From an uncultured Saprospiraceae bacterium (GTDB taxonomy: Bacteria; Bacteroidota; Bacteroidia; Chitinophagales; Saprospiraceae), in contig CALBEE010000001.1 in the NCBI GenBank assembly GCA_937927575.1, forward strand, positions 1 to 64,000: a stretch of DNA of 64,000 bases, in the 5' to 3' direction. Under the pieces are notes generated by a model that was given only the letters and a program-made list of their open reading frames with translations, searched no databases and had not been told where the DNA came from. The translations under genes and the position numbers were made by a program. Below, one piece after another: positions 1 through 8,769 of the stretch. Each line of letters opens with the position of its first letter. Position 1 is the stretch's first letter.

Positions 1-188
1 ATATCATGGATCCAATGCGCAATCGTAGTCTCATCACTAGGCGTTTCGATTGCAGGTGGCCTATGATCGATTAAGCTATGTGCAAACTTGTAGAGTTGGA
101 TATCATTGACTTGAGCAGTTGTTCTTTCATGCAGGAATAAAAATAAAATAGTAGTCGAAAAAATTACAATATAATTTTCTGTTTTCAT
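1..188 (-). CDS. Secreted protein, N-terminal part only (cut by window edge)
   Basis: The minus strand is open from an ATG at 188-186 to the left edge, giving the first 62 residues of a longer protein. Residues 1-26 look like a signal peptide: a short polar start, a hydrophobic run rich in I, F and L, and a cleavage context of TAQ. The mature start reads VNDIQLYKFAHSLIDHRPPA and then has many acidic and Thr residues, which suggests a secreted enzyme or repeat protein. No catalytic motif lies in the visible part, so function cannot be assigned. The start is supported by the signal peptide beginning directly at the ATG. Confidence 0.6.
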   Translation of the reverse strand, partial: MKTENYIVIFSTTILFLFLHERTTAQVNDIQLYKFAHSLIDHRPPAIETPSDETTIAHWIHD

Positions 189-244
189 ACTTCTCATTTT
201 GAATAGTGGTGGCTTAATTATTAATATTAATTATTGTACTAGTT

Positions 245-721
245 CTAATTAATCTTAATATTACAAGAGGAGAATGCTGTGAGTATGTCAGAGTATTCCT
301 GTGGAGATTTTATAGCAATTAATTTTATTGAATTTTCTTTTTTAGTAACTAGGCTAATTTTATAATAAGTTGGAAATATAAAACTTTCGAATTGCATAGC
401 TTCTATTTTTTTAATTGAATTAAATTTTAATCGCTTGCCATTCCTTAAGATCTCTTCAGACTGAAAATCTATTGTGACAGTATTACTCCAACCTTGAGGG
501 TCGTTTTTCCAAAATACATATATCGGCAATACAAATAAGAAGATAATAATGAATGGTATTGCACTTGGTTTAAGTATGATTATAAAGCCTGCTGTAAAGT
601 TTAAGATAACTGCTACTCCAAACAATGTTCCTATTACCTTAGAGATAGCTATAGGTAATAACTTTATTCCTTTATAATCTTTCTCAAAGTTGTAAATCAT
701 TTTCTCGATATTAGACGACAT
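245..721 (-). CDS. Small membrane protein with C-terminal PH-like domain, unknown function
   Basis: This is a 158-residue protein with two hydrophobic segments (about residues 24-50 and 54-70) separated by a short KPSAIP turn. A soluble tail of about 85 residues follows, predicted mainly as beta strands (for example TVTIDFQSEEILRNGKRLKF). Two N-terminal membrane helices followed by a small beta-rich domain resemble the bacterial PH-like (YcxB-type) membrane proteins, but no diagnostic motif is present. It sits between a truncated secreted protein and a beta-barrel gene on the same strand. The function is unknown and the family resemblance is an inference from architecture. Confidence 0.6.
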   Translation of the reverse strand: MSSNIEKMIYNFEKDYKGIKLLPIAISKVIGTLFGVAVILNFTAGFIIILKPSAIPFIIIFLFVLPIYVFWKNDPQGWSNTVTIDFQSEEILRNGKRLKFNSIKKIEAMQFESFIFPTYYKISLVTKKENSIKLIAIKSPQEYSDILTAFSSCNIKIN

Positions 722-758
722 TCCATATACTAAATATAGCTAAACATAAGGATTATAA

Positions 759-794
759 TAAAAAAGCCACAGCGAATCATTTCACTGTGGCTTT
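759..794 (-). terminator. Intrinsic terminator of the beta-barrel gene at 815-1447
   Basis: On the minus strand a 10-bp perfect stem (AAAGCCACAG / CTGTGGCTTT; plus-strand arms 763-772 and 785-794) with a 12-nt loop runs into a T-rich tract. It lies 20 bases past the stop codon of the upstream minus-strand gene. Confidence 0.8.
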
Positions 795-814
795 ATATTT
801 CATTTTTTATTTCA

Positions 815-1447
815 CTAAAATCGTACACCCAAGGTGAGTACCACTCGATCTGCTCCATCGTCGAAAGCGAATTCTTCTCCATCGATTTCTATATGCTCTC
901 CGAATTTCGAAAGATTAGTTTCGTACAAGGCATCCAATCTAAATCTCCAAAAATCTACACCCACTCCAATCTGTCCACCATAAGTAGCCGATTTAAAATT
1001 ATGTTTGTATCCATTGATAGAAAATAAATCAGAGGTACTATCCAAATAGAAATGTGCAACTGGCCCTGCTTGTAATCGGAAGAATCCTAATTTGGTACCG
1101 ACTAATAATGGAATATCTACATTTCTATAAGTCTCAGATTTTAAAGTATTAAATGGCCCATCTTCTGATAATACTTCGAGATCAAAATTTACAGTATTCG
1201 AATTGAATAGCACAGCTGGTTCTACATATATACCTAAAAAACTTATTCTTGAGTATACTCCGAAGTGTACACCATATTCCGCATTGCTGAAGTTGAGTTT
1301 ATAGTCACTATTCCCATCTTTAAAGATGATGCCTTCACTAGCTAAATCAAACGAACTGACACCAGCTTTGACTCCCAGTTCAAATTGACCATATCCAGAT
1401 GTCAAAAGACAAAGGCAGGTAAGGGTAGATAAGATGAATTTTTTCAT
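815..1447 (-). CDS. Outer-membrane beta-barrel protein (porin-like family)
   Basis: A 210-residue protein with a signal peptide of about 20 residues ending in SGYGQ. The rest is alternating amphipathic strands typical of the small Bacteroidota 8-stranded barrels (ELGVKAGVSSFD at the mature start, GAKV/GVDFWRFRLDALYETNLSK near the end) and it finishes in VVLTLGVRF, with the C-terminal Phe expected for BAM-assembled barrels. It would sit in the outer membrane; no substrate or partner is evident. It resembles the protein at 18890-19531, which has a similar length, start (QFKLGVNA) and end (NFTVGLFL), so the two may be paralogues. Confidence 0.75.
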   Translation of the reverse strand: MKKFILSTLTCLCLLTSGYGQFELGVKAGVSSFDLASEGIIFKDGNSDYKLNFSNAEYGVHFGVYSRISFLGIYVEPAVLFNSNTVNFDLEVLSEDGPFNTLKSETYRNVDIPLLVGTKLGFFRLQAGPVAHFYLDSTSDLFSINGYKHNFKSATYGGQIGVGVDFWRFRLDALYETNLSKFGEHIEIDGEEFAFDDGADRVVLTLGVRF

Positions 1448-1733
1448 AATTCAATATTTTGTGGTCAAGAGAAAATGGGAAAGACTATCGATACTTACTA
1501 TACGATAAAGATAGCTCTTTATTTCACGCACTAAGCAGTTTTTTGGTTCTAAGTGGCTTCACCCAATTATTATCAATTGAATGGGAAACGATTCTCTCAT
1601 TATATATGTATCTAATAGGTATTTAATTAACGCTTAGTTAACTTTGATTCCGATAGTAATACACGAATTACCATCCAATCAATTTTACATATTAGAATTA
1701 CTTCACATATAATTCAAAAAGAGTGCCTAAATT

Positions 1734-2342
1734 ATGGTAATACACGAAGCTGCATTTGCTGGATCATTTGATAGAGAAAGTATCTGTCCCAAGCCCATGG
1801 TACCTGAGTTTGCATTTATAGGAAGGTCGAATGTTGGTAAGTCATCGCTTATTAATATGCTTTGCGGTCGTAAGGACATCGCAAAAGTCTCCAAAACGCC
1901 TGGTAAAACACAGCTGATCAATTACTTTAGAATCAATAATGAATGGAATCTTGTCGACCTTCCAGGCTATGGATTTGCTAAAATATCAAAGAAAAAAGTA
2001 GCGGCGTGGGAGAAGATGATCGAGAAATACCTTCTAGTAAGACAGCAGTTGCAATGTGCATTTGTCCTTATCGATATTCGACACCCTCTTCAAAGCATAG
2101 ATAGTGAGTTTATTGATTGGATGGGAGAACGACAAATACCCTTCTCGATTATATACACAAAAGCGGATAAGCTGAATGCAAGCGACATCAAGCTGCATAC
2201 AGATAGGATCAATAATGAGTTGCTCAAGACTTGGAACGAATTACCGCCATATTTTGTCACTAGCTCTGAAAAGCATATGGGTAGGGAAGAAGTACTGAAT
2301 TATATCGATCAGATTAATCAGAGTACTTGGGAAGAATTGTAA
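1734..2342 (+). CDS. engB: Ribosome biogenesis GTP-binding protein EngB/YsxC
   Basis: A 202-residue TRAFAC-class GTPase involved in assembly of the large ribosomal subunit. The G1 P-loop is GRSNVGKSS (residues 30-38), switch I contains the TPGKTQ threonine (55-60), G3 is DLPGYG (75-80), G4 is TKADK and G5 is the TSSEKHMG region. The N-terminal PKPMVPEFAFIGRSNVGKSS context and a length of about 200 residues match YsxC/YihA. The ATG start leaves the usual short N-terminal strand. It stands alone on the plus strand, divergent from the beta-barrel gene on its left. Confidence 0.95.
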   Translation: MVIHEAAFAGSFDRESICPKPMVPEFAFIGRSNVGKSSLINMLCGRKDIAKVSKTPGKTQLINYFRINNEWNLVDLPGYGFAKISKKKVAAWEKMIEKYLLVRQQLQCAFVLIDIRHPLQSIDSEFIDWMGERQIPFSIIYTKADKLNASDIKLHTDRINNELLKTWNELPPYFVTSSEKHMGREEVLNYIDQINQSTWEEL

Positions 2343-2499
2343 GCCATCATACCCGACTTCTCTATTAGAATAAGTAAATTTAGATGGTTGACCCAGTCTA
2401 TGTATATTTGTAGCTTGACTTGAATTGATGAATGGCACCAATGTGGGTGTGAAGTCGGATAATATTTTGTAATTGCCAAATGACTCTATAAGATAAGAA

Positions 2500-4179
2500 G
2501 TGAAAGAAACTGTAGCTCATATAATGCCTAATATGGAAGATTGGCCGATCTCTCAATTTGGAGATAAGCGCTCTGAATTTGTAGCCGAGCTCAATAATTT
2601 CGTTCTTAAAGAGGTATTGGACAATCATGGAGATAATCTAGAAAGTCTCCTATCTAAGACCATTTATCTAGAGAAAAGGAGGTCCAAAAACAATAAATGG
2701 AAAGTCGATCCGGAAGATGAACTTAAATATTGGTCTTCGCTTGGTATTGAATTGAATAAGATAACTTCTGAAGGGGCTGATCAAGAAGCTTATCTAGAGC
2801 TTCTGAAGCGAATCATCAATCGATACGATGAAGAAATAGTCGGTACTTTTAAGCCCAAAACATTTAGATTCGCCTCGAAATTCCTCAATATATTTTTCAA
2901 ACGATTGTTGAATACAGCGGCTGGACGCAATCATCGTAGGCTTTGGGGTAATAAGCATCAGTTAGTTGAAAAAATTAAAGTATACGGAGAAGTAGACAAA
3001 ATCAAATCGCTATTTGGCAAAGGTACTATAGTGATGGTTCCTACACATTTTTCCAATTTGGACTCTATGGTCATAGGGTATGCTATGCAATCAGCAGTTG
3101 GTTTTCCTGCATTTTCTTTTGGTGCAGGACTCAATCTCTTTGATAATGAGATAGTGGGCTATTTTATCAATAGATTAGGCGCCTACAGAGTAGATCGCAG
3201 AAAGAAAAATCCAATTTACCTCGAATGCTTAACTTCTATGGCGGCATACTCTATTCAGAAGGGTGTCAATAATCTGTTTTTTCCAGGAGGGACAAGGTCG
3301 AGAGAAGGAGGAATGGAAGATAGACTCAAATTAGGATTATTAGGGTCTTCGATAGAAGCACAGCGGAATTTAGTGCTAGATGGTAAAAAAGAAAAAGTAT
3401 TCATTGTTCCTATGATATTAGGATACAATTTCGTCCTGGAAGCTAAGTTTTTAATTGAGCAACATCTCGCCAAGACAGGTAAAGAAAAATATGTAAAGTC
3501 CAAGGATGCTTTTAAGAGCTATCGTAAAATCACTAAGTTTATTTGGTCCTTGTTTTCTGAAAAATCGGAAATATCTGTTTCATTTGGAGAGCCCATGGAT
3601 ATAATGGGTAATGTAGTGGATGATCTGGGAAATAGTATAGATACTAATGGCGAACAAATAGATCTTAAGGACTATTTCTCTTTGGACGGTGAAGTCAAAG
3701 CAAATCCTCAAAGAGAAAATGTATACACCAAGATATTGGGCGAAAGGATTCTCGAAAGCTATAAACGAAATAACGTGATGCTTTCTAGTCATCTCTTAGC
3801 CTATGCTGCTTTTAAAATCCTAGAGAAAGGCTACGTAGGAGACGTATATTCCTTAGTAAACCTTCCTAAAGAGAGATCTCAAATCGATTATAATCACTTA
3901 GAATCTATCATAGGCAAATTGCAGCAAGTATTATTGGAGTGGGAAAATGAAGGGAAAATAAAGCTTTCGAGAGAGGTGAAATGGGAGCCTGGAAGGATAA
4001 TTGAGGATGGAATTAAAAATCTTGGAATCTATCACGCTCAAAAACCGTTAACTATCAAGAAAGGCCAAGTTTGGTCTGATAGTTTGAAGCTATTGTACTA
4101 TTACCATAATAGAATAAAAATCTACGAGTTAGATAAATATATAGAGTGGACAGAGAAAACGCTAGAAACTCAAGCATAA
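2500..4179 (+). CDS. PlsB-like glycerol-3-phosphate / lysophosphatidate acyltransferase
   Basis: A 559-residue protein of the PlsC/PlsB acyltransferase superfamily, expected to transfer acyl groups in membrane phospholipid synthesis. The catalytic H-x4-D motif is HFSNLD (residues 183-188), block II is GAYRVDRR (about 228-234), and the phosphate-binding block III is FPGGTRS (261-267). Block IV is near IVPMILGYNF. The long N-terminal and C-terminal helical extensions fit the PlsB-type rather than the 250-residue PlsC type. The predicted start is GTG at 2500 after a purine-rich AGATAAGAAG; an in-frame ATG eight codons later (2524) is an alternative. It is likely a peripheral inner-membrane enzyme. 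Confidence 0.8.
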   Translation: MKETVAHIMPNMEDWPISQFGDKRSEFVAELNNFVLKEVLDNHGDNLESLLSKTIYLEKRRSKNNKWKVDPEDELKYWSSLGIELNKITSEGADQEAYLELLKRIINRYDEEIVGTFKPKTFRFASKFLNIFFKRLLNTAAGRNHRRLWGNKHQLVEKIKVYGEVDKIKSLFGKGTIVMVPTHFSNLDSMVIGYAMQSAVGFPAFSFGAGLNLFDNEIVGYFINRLGAYRVDRRKKNPIYLECLTSMAAYSIQKGVNNLFFPGGTRSREGGMEDRLKLGLLGSSIEAQRNLVLDGKKEKVFIVPMILGYNFVLEAKFLIEQHLAKTGKEKYVKSKDAFKSYRKITKFIWSLFSEKSEISVSFGEPMDIMGNVVDDLGNSIDTNGEQIDLKDYFSLDGEVKANPQRENVYTKILGERILESYKRNNVMLSSHLLAYAAFKILEKGYVGDVYSLVNLPKERSQIDYNHLESIIGKLQQVLLEWENEGKIKLSREVKWEPGRIIEDGIKNLGIYHAQKPLTIKKGQVWSDSLKLLYYYHNRIKIYELDKYIEWTEKTLETQA

Positions 4180-4267
4180 TGTATGATATAATTGACGTTA
4201 CAATCGATCAATTTTATCTATGTGTGTTATAAGAGAGCAACTTAGGTTGTTTGCAAATTAGAGGAAT

Positions 4268-4807
4268 TTGAATTATATAGTTTACGATTTAGAAGCAACG
4301 TGTTGGATGGGACGTCCTCCAAAAGGACATAACGAAATTATTGAGATAGGAGCTGTAAAGCTTAATCAACTGGGAGAAGTATTAGGTACATTCAGCAAGT
4401 TTGTCAAACCTACTATCAATCCTCGCTTATCAAGTTTTTGTAAAAAGTTGACATCCATCAAACAAGAGGATGTTAATAGAGCGCACACATTTCCCAGGGT
4501 GATCGAAGAGTTTAAAGATTGGGTAGATATATATGAAGATTATAGTCTTTGCAGCTGGGGAGCTTACGATAAGACCTTCTTTATGAATGATTGTAAACTA
4601 CATAGATTGGAAACAGAATGGTTAGATCGAGCTATCAACATCAAAGGGCAATACGCCAGAATGATAGGAGATGAAAAACATAATGGGCTCAAAAATACAC
4701 TTAAAAGAGAAGGCTTCGAATTCACTGGAATTCCGCATCGTGCCATCTCAGACGCTGAAAACACGGCCAAAATATTCATTAAATACATTGACGAGTGGGT
4801 CGTCTAA
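4268..4807 (+). CDS. DEDDh 3'-5' exonuclease (ERI-1/KapD-like)
   Basis: A 179-residue single-domain RNase T/DnaQ-fold exonuclease. ExoI is YDLEAT near the N-terminus (Asp and Glu metal ligands), followed by IIEIGAVKLN. ExoII is the SWGAYDKTFF segment and ExoIII is HRAISDAENTAKIF, with the His and Asp of the DEDDh class. The FSKFVKP and LTSIKQEDV elements are typical of the ERI-1-like subfamily, whose members trim RNA 3' ends. The start is TTG at 4268, six bases after AGAGG; no ATG lies nearby. The acyltransferase gene ends 88 bases upstream, so co-transcription is possible. Confidence 0.85.
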   Translation: MNYIVYDLEATCWMGRPPKGHNEIIEIGAVKLNQLGEVLGTFSKFVKPTINPRLSSFCKKLTSIKQEDVNRAHTFPRVIEEFKDWVDIYEDYSLCSWGAYDKTFFMNDCKLHRLETEWLDRAINIKGQYARMIGDEKHNGLKNTLKREGFEFTGIPHRAISDAENTAKIFIKYIDEWVV

Positions 4808-4810
4808 ATT

Positions 4811-4841
4811 AAAAAGGACAGAACCTGCAAAGATTCCGTCC
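4811..4841 (-). terminator. Intrinsic terminator of the gene at 4868-6649
   Basis: On the minus strand GGACGGAA pairs with TTCTGTCC (one wobble; plus-strand arms 4816-4823 and 4834-4841) and is followed by TTTTT (4815-4811). It lies just past the stop codon of the minus-strand gene and just after the plus-strand exonuclease. Confidence 0.65.
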
Positions 4842-4867
4842 AGTTATTAAGATTTATTCGTTTTCTT

Positions 4868-6649
4868 CTACAGCCGCTTTCTCTTCGGATAATACTTAGT
4901 CAACTTACTACTATACCCAGAGCCACTAAAGAAACCTCCTTTCTTTTTCATCGTTTTAAGCGTAGACTTTTGATCTACTAACTTTTTTAGTTCTTTATCG
5001 CCATCCTCTACCTTGGCTATAGCCAGGTATTTGTTCAATACCTCTTTGACTTTGATTTCTCCATCTTTTTTCTTTTTCTTGCCTTTCTTCTTTTTACTAC
5101 GCTTACCTTTTCTTTTGCCCTTTACAGACTTTGTTTTACCAGCAAAAACCTCAAATTTTTCACCTCCATTTAAAGGTACATTACTCAATACCACTACCTT
5201 TTTCAATTTATCTTTATCCGTTTCATAAGTGCCAAGAATTTCTACCTTATTATCTATTACCGCATTACTTACGTCTTCAATATCTAATTGTTTGTTATAG
5301 AATTTGAGTCCTACAGGCATATTATAGGCTTCTAACTGTTGTGAGTTTTCATATTTTTTTGAATCGATAGTAACACTAGTAGTTAGTGTTAAGTATCTTT
5401 CGTTAGGATCTCGTTCTTTACCTCCGTTAAACATCTTACTTTTAAATGCTTTTGGAGCAGGAATCGCTTTAGCTACCTCTACAGTAATTGATTTAGTAGA
5501 TTTTATATCTTCAGCTTTTAATTCTTCTCTTTCTTGTTTTTCTTCAAAGATAGATCTCGTAGTAGAAGCATTTATTGACATAGTAAGAGGATCATATGCG
5601 ATCACTCTTATGTTTCTATAATTTAAAAATTGTGATTGATATAGAAACTCTATATACCTTTTATCCGATTCAGTATAAGTATGTAATGGATCGTAGAAAA
5701 AATTAAAAGTCAAATCAATGGTCTTCTCCGCTTTGTCTTTTGAGAGAACAAAAGATTGCATGGCATACTCTTTCCCAACATATAAGGTGTCGCCTTTAGA
5801 TAATAAAGGAAGCATTTCTTTTTTGCCATCAGAAACACCCAGTATACCTTCTTTATCCTTTAAGGCAACAGTTCCTTCTTTGAAGTAGGCATCATATCCT
5901 TCTACTTTACTTTTTGAGTACACTCCGTAATAGAAATTGCCGTATTGCTTAAAATCTTGTTCTAAGCATTTTTCGTACTTCACTTCTTTTACTTTGTCTC
6001 CATCTTTTTTTGCGATCCCAGTCAAGATAGTAGGGGGTAAAAGGTTGTCAGCGATACTCACTTCTATGGCGCTAAATACAGTATTGCCAATGTCGTTTTT
6101 TATAGTAATAATTTCTTTGTCTAATTCATCACCGTAAGCCACCACCCATTTGGGAGGTAGTTTTCTAGAAGTACCTAAACTTAATTCTTTTCTGGCCTGC
6201 TTGTCTTCGGTCTCTCTATCGATATGTCCTTGAATAATAAATTGATCGATAATCGCAGTTGACTCTCTTTCGGTAAACCGACAAAAAACATCTAAATTTC
6301 CTCTAGCACGAACTCCAGTGGCGTTATAGCTCTTTTCGGTAGTGCCTTTATCGGCTTTCACTTTTTTGGTTCGAGTTTCATGAAAAATCTGTTTCGTTAC
6401 AAATTCTTTAGATTCCCAAATTTCTAGAATAAATGGACTGCTTCCTTCAGTTCGATTCGCAACTAAATTATAATTGATGCATCCATTCTTTGCATTTAAT
6501 TTTTCAATTTTATCTTTTGCATATGTATCTATTCCAATAGTGGTGTTTTCTTCATTCGGGTAAAGCACTACATCAATAGTAAGATCTTGTGCTTGAACTG
6601 AAAACATAGTAAAAAAGACAAAAATTAAAAGTAGGTGGGTTGGTTTCAT
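4868..6649 (-). CDS. Large secreted protein with lysine-rich tract, unknown function
   Basis: A 593-residue protein with a clear signal peptide (MKPTHLLLIFVFFTMFSVQAQD). The body is charged and beta-rich with no recognisable catalytic motif. Around residues 510-540 there is an extremely basic stretch (GKRKGKRSKKKK followed by GKKKKKDG) that would make a polybasic linker. The C-terminus is again basic (KYYPKRKRL) and shows no T9SS sorting domain. It would act in the periplasm or on the outer-membrane face. It has its own terminator and no operon partner. I do not recognise the family. Confidence 0.7.
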   Translation of the reverse strand: MKPTHLLLIFVFFTMFSVQAQDLTIDVVLYPNEENTTIGIDTYAKDKIEKLNAKNGCINYNLVANRTEGSSPFILEIWESKEFVTKQIFHETRTKKVKADKGTTEKSYNATGVRARGNLDVFCRFTERESTAIIDQFIIQGHIDRETEDKQARKELSLGTSRKLPPKWVVAYGDELDKEIITIKNDIGNTVFSAIEVSIADNLLPPTILTGIAKKDGDKVKEVKYEKCLEQDFKQYGNFYYGVYSKSKVEGYDAYFKEGTVALKDKEGILGVSDGKKEMLPLLSKGDTLYVGKEYAMQSFVLSKDKAEKTIDLTFNFFYDPLHTYTESDKRYIEFLYQSQFLNYRNIRVIAYDPLTMSINASTTRSIFEEKQEREELKAEDIKSTKSITVEVAKAIPAPKAFKSKMFNGGKERDPNERYLTLTTSVTIDSKKYENSQQLEAYNMPVGLKFYNKQLDIEDVSNAVIDNKVEILGTYETDKDKLKKVVVLSNVPLNGGEKFEVFAGKTKSVKGKRKGKRSKKKKGKKKKKDGEIKVKEVLNKYLAIAKVEDGDKELKKLVDQKSTLKTMKKKGGFFSGSGYSSKLTKYYPKRKRL

Positions 6650-6936
6650 TCTATATTATTGTGTTAGTAAAAGAAACAATATAGATATTTTATTTTAGAG
6701 GACCGTGTTCTATTTGAGGGTGAAGAATAATAGGAATCTTAAAGCCTGGTTGATTTCGTTTGGATGCAGATAGTTATAAAAGCTTTTACCACTTTTGATT
6801 TTGGTCTAAGTGTAAGATTTACAATAAGTTACGTTTATTTTCTTTTGTCTAAAAGAGTAAACATATTTAAAAAAATATCATCTTTGCGGCCTAAACGATC
6901 ATTACTCATTACTACATCATCAAACTTGATATCATA

Positions 6937-8373
6937 ATGTCTAACCAAGACTTACTCGTAAGACACCAACAAGAAAAAATGGCCCTTAATCTTGTACATA
7001 CTGTAGGAGAATTAAGATTCGACAAAGGAGTAGAATTAATCATGTTTCGTAAAGCGATCTATGACGCTAAGCCAAGCGAAATTATTAGAAATCATAATCT
7101 TTCTACTGCATTTATAGATCAAGCCATTCCTCTAGAATTGACTGTTGCTATTACTAATGTTATTGCACAGATGGATGGTATGGTACCAGCACGAATTGAC
7201 ATCGGTACTATGGCTGTCGAATGGTTAAGTACTAAAAAACCACAGGGACAATTAGAGCGCTTCATTGAAGAAAAATTGGGTTCTTTCGCTTCTGATGATT
7301 TTCAGTCATCACCTAGAGACGTAGTCTTATACGGATTCGGTAGAATAGGTAGATTATTAGCTCGTATTATTATAGATACTACAGGTAGAGGTGATCAATT
7401 AAGATTAAGAGCTATAGTATTGAGATCTAAGCTTAAGGATAGAAAAGCAGAGATCGAAAAAAGGCTTGCGTTATTAGAGGATGATTCAGTTCATGGTCAG
7501 TTTTTAGGTAGATACGAGATAGCTGAAGATCTGACTAGTGTAGTGATCAATGGATCCAGAGTAGCGATGATTTTTGCAGGCAGCCCAGCGGATATTGATT
7601 ATACAGAGTATGGTATTAGTAATGCTCTGCTGATAGATAATACAGGAATTTTTAGAGATAAAGAAGGACTTTCTAATCACCTTAGACCTGGCATAGAAAA
7701 GGTACTGCTTACCGCTCCAGGTGATGGTGTTCCTAATATTGTGTATGGTGTAAATCACGAAGGTGTAGAAGATGAACAAATAGTTTCTGCAGCATCATGT
7801 ACTACTAATGCCATTGTACCTCCTATTAAAATTATAGATCAGAATTTCGGCATCGAGAAAGGACATTTAGAAACGATTCATTCGTATACGAGTGATCAAA
7901 ATCTTTTGGATAATTTTCATAAAAAGCCAAGAAGAGGAAGAGGCGCCGCAGTTAATATGGTATTAACCAGTACTGGGGCGGCTAAAGCGGTTTCTAAAGT
8001 ATTTCCGCATCTTAAAGGTATCCTTACAGGAAATGCGGTACGTGTCCCAACTCCCAATGTTTCTATTGCAATTTTAGTACTTCACCTAAAGAAAAAAACT
8101 TCTGTAGAGGAGATTAACACATTGATCCGACAAGCCGCACTTTCTGGTGATTTGGCAGAGCAATTACATTATTCAATTTCTGAAGAGTTTGTGAGTAGTC
8201 AAGTGGTGGGACATAACGCCACTTCCATTGTAGACGCTCCATCTACTTTAGTCTCAGAAGATGGCAAATTGGCTACGGTCTACGCTTGGTATGATAATGA
8301 ATATGGTTATTCTCACCAAGTGGTAAGACTAGCCAAACATATGGGCAAAGTAAGAAGAAAAGTATTGTATTGA
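6937..8373 (+). CDS. gap: Glyceraldehyde-3-phosphate dehydrogenase, long form
   Basis: A 478-residue GAPDH that interconverts glyceraldehyde-3-phosphate and 1,3-bisphosphoglycerate. The Rossmann motif GFGRIGR is at residues 133-139, the catalytic Cys is C288 in SAASCTTN, and the catalytic His is H315 in HSYTSDQN. The C-terminal WYDNEYGYSHQVVRLAKHM is typical of the family. Canonical GAPDH is about 335 residues; here roughly 130 residues precede the NAD domain, as in the long GAPDH group found in Bacteroidota and some Proteobacteria. The role of that extension is not known to me. A fructose-1,6-bisphosphatase at 44154-45161 would fit gluconeogenic flux through this enzyme. Confidence 0.93.
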   Translation: MSNQDLLVRHQQEKMALNLVHTVGELRFDKGVELIMFRKAIYDAKPSEIIRNHNLSTAFIDQAIPLELTVAITNVIAQMDGMVPARIDIGTMAVEWLSTKKPQGQLERFIEEKLGSFASDDFQSSPRDVVLYGFGRIGRLLARIIIDTTGRGDQLRLRAIVLRSKLKDRKAEIEKRLALLEDDSVHGQFLGRYEIAEDLTSVVINGSRVAMIFAGSPADIDYTEYGISNALLIDNTGIFRDKEGLSNHLRPGIEKVLLTAPGDGVPNIVYGVNHEGVEDEQIVSAASCTTNAIVPPIKIIDQNFGIEKGHLETIHSYTSDQNLLDNFHKKPRRGRGAAVNMVLTSTGAAKAVSKVFPHLKGILTGNAVRVPTPNVSIAILVLHLKKKTSVEEINTLIRQAALSGDLAEQLHYSISEEFVSSQVVGHNATSIVDAPSTLVSEDGKLATVYAWYDNEYGYSHQVVRLAKHMGKVRRKVLY

Positions 8374-8424
8374 CAAGCGTGGCTTGCGCAGCAAACGCGC
8401 AAGTCGTGTTATGAGGCAGCGTTT
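8372..8424 (+). repeat. 53-bp structured direct repeat, copy 1
   Basis: Identical over 53 bases to 8517-8569. Inside it CTTGCGC and GCGCAAG form a 7-bp perfect stem with loop AGCAAAC. The right end continues into a second hairpin: GTGTTATGA (8406-8414) pairs with TCATAACAC (8438-8446), and CGTTTC (8420-8425) pairs with GAAACG (8429-8434) inside it. The copy begins inside the stop codon of the GAPDH gene. Confidence 0.85.
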
Positions 8425-8516
8425 CGTAGAAACGAGTTCATAACACCACCCAAAAAGCAAACTTATGAAGAATGTTATGCATTGATTAAAACGACCTTCT
8501 GACTTCCAGTTTATCA

Positions 8517-8569
8517 GACAAGCGTGGCTTGCGCAGCAAACGCGCAAGTCGTGTTATGAGGCAGCGTTT
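8517..8569 (+). repeat. 53-bp structured direct repeat, copy 2
   Basis: Exact second copy of 8372-8424, 145 bases downstream. The CTTGCGC/GCGCAAG stem is kept. The right-hand hairpin here is GCGTTT (8564-8569) with AAACGC (8577-8582), so the inner stem survives while the long outer stem of copy 1 is lost. The gap between the GAPDH stop and the next gene (8374-8769) holds these repeats, the hairpin at 8657-8694 and no convincing coding sequence. Confidence 0.85.
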
Positions 8570-8656
8570 TCCAAAGAAACGCGTTGACAACTCCACAAGA
8601 AGCGAAACACGTTAATAAGGCTATAACGTACCAAGCGTTAATAGCGCCACTCCTTC

Positions 8657-8694
8657 CGTTAAGAGGCCAAAGCCCTTTAACGAAAGCAGTTTTT
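8657..8694 (+). terminator. Possible intrinsic terminator downstream of GAPDH and repeats
   Basis: CGTTAAGAGGC (8657-8667) and GCCCTTTAACG (8672-8682) form an imperfect 11-bp stem with a CAAA loop. A TTTTT tract follows 7 bases later. The stem has one mismatch and one wobble, so this is only moderately supported. Confidence 0.4.
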
Positions 8695-8769
8695 GTTAGA
8701 TACCTAAGTGTAAGTAAGTCTATATTAAAAATATACCTAAGACACTAGTGCTGTAATGCAAGATGTGTT

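Noticed and set aside
8329-8547. Minus-strand frame overlapping the GAPDH end and the first repeat
   Set aside because: It runs antisense through the end of the GAPDH gene and across the repeat; the product is Cys- and Ser-rich without family features.
8372-8582. Integron attC site
   Set aside because: The repeats have hairpins, but I could not match the RYYYAAC/GTTRRRY core sites, and no integron integrase or cassette is nearby.
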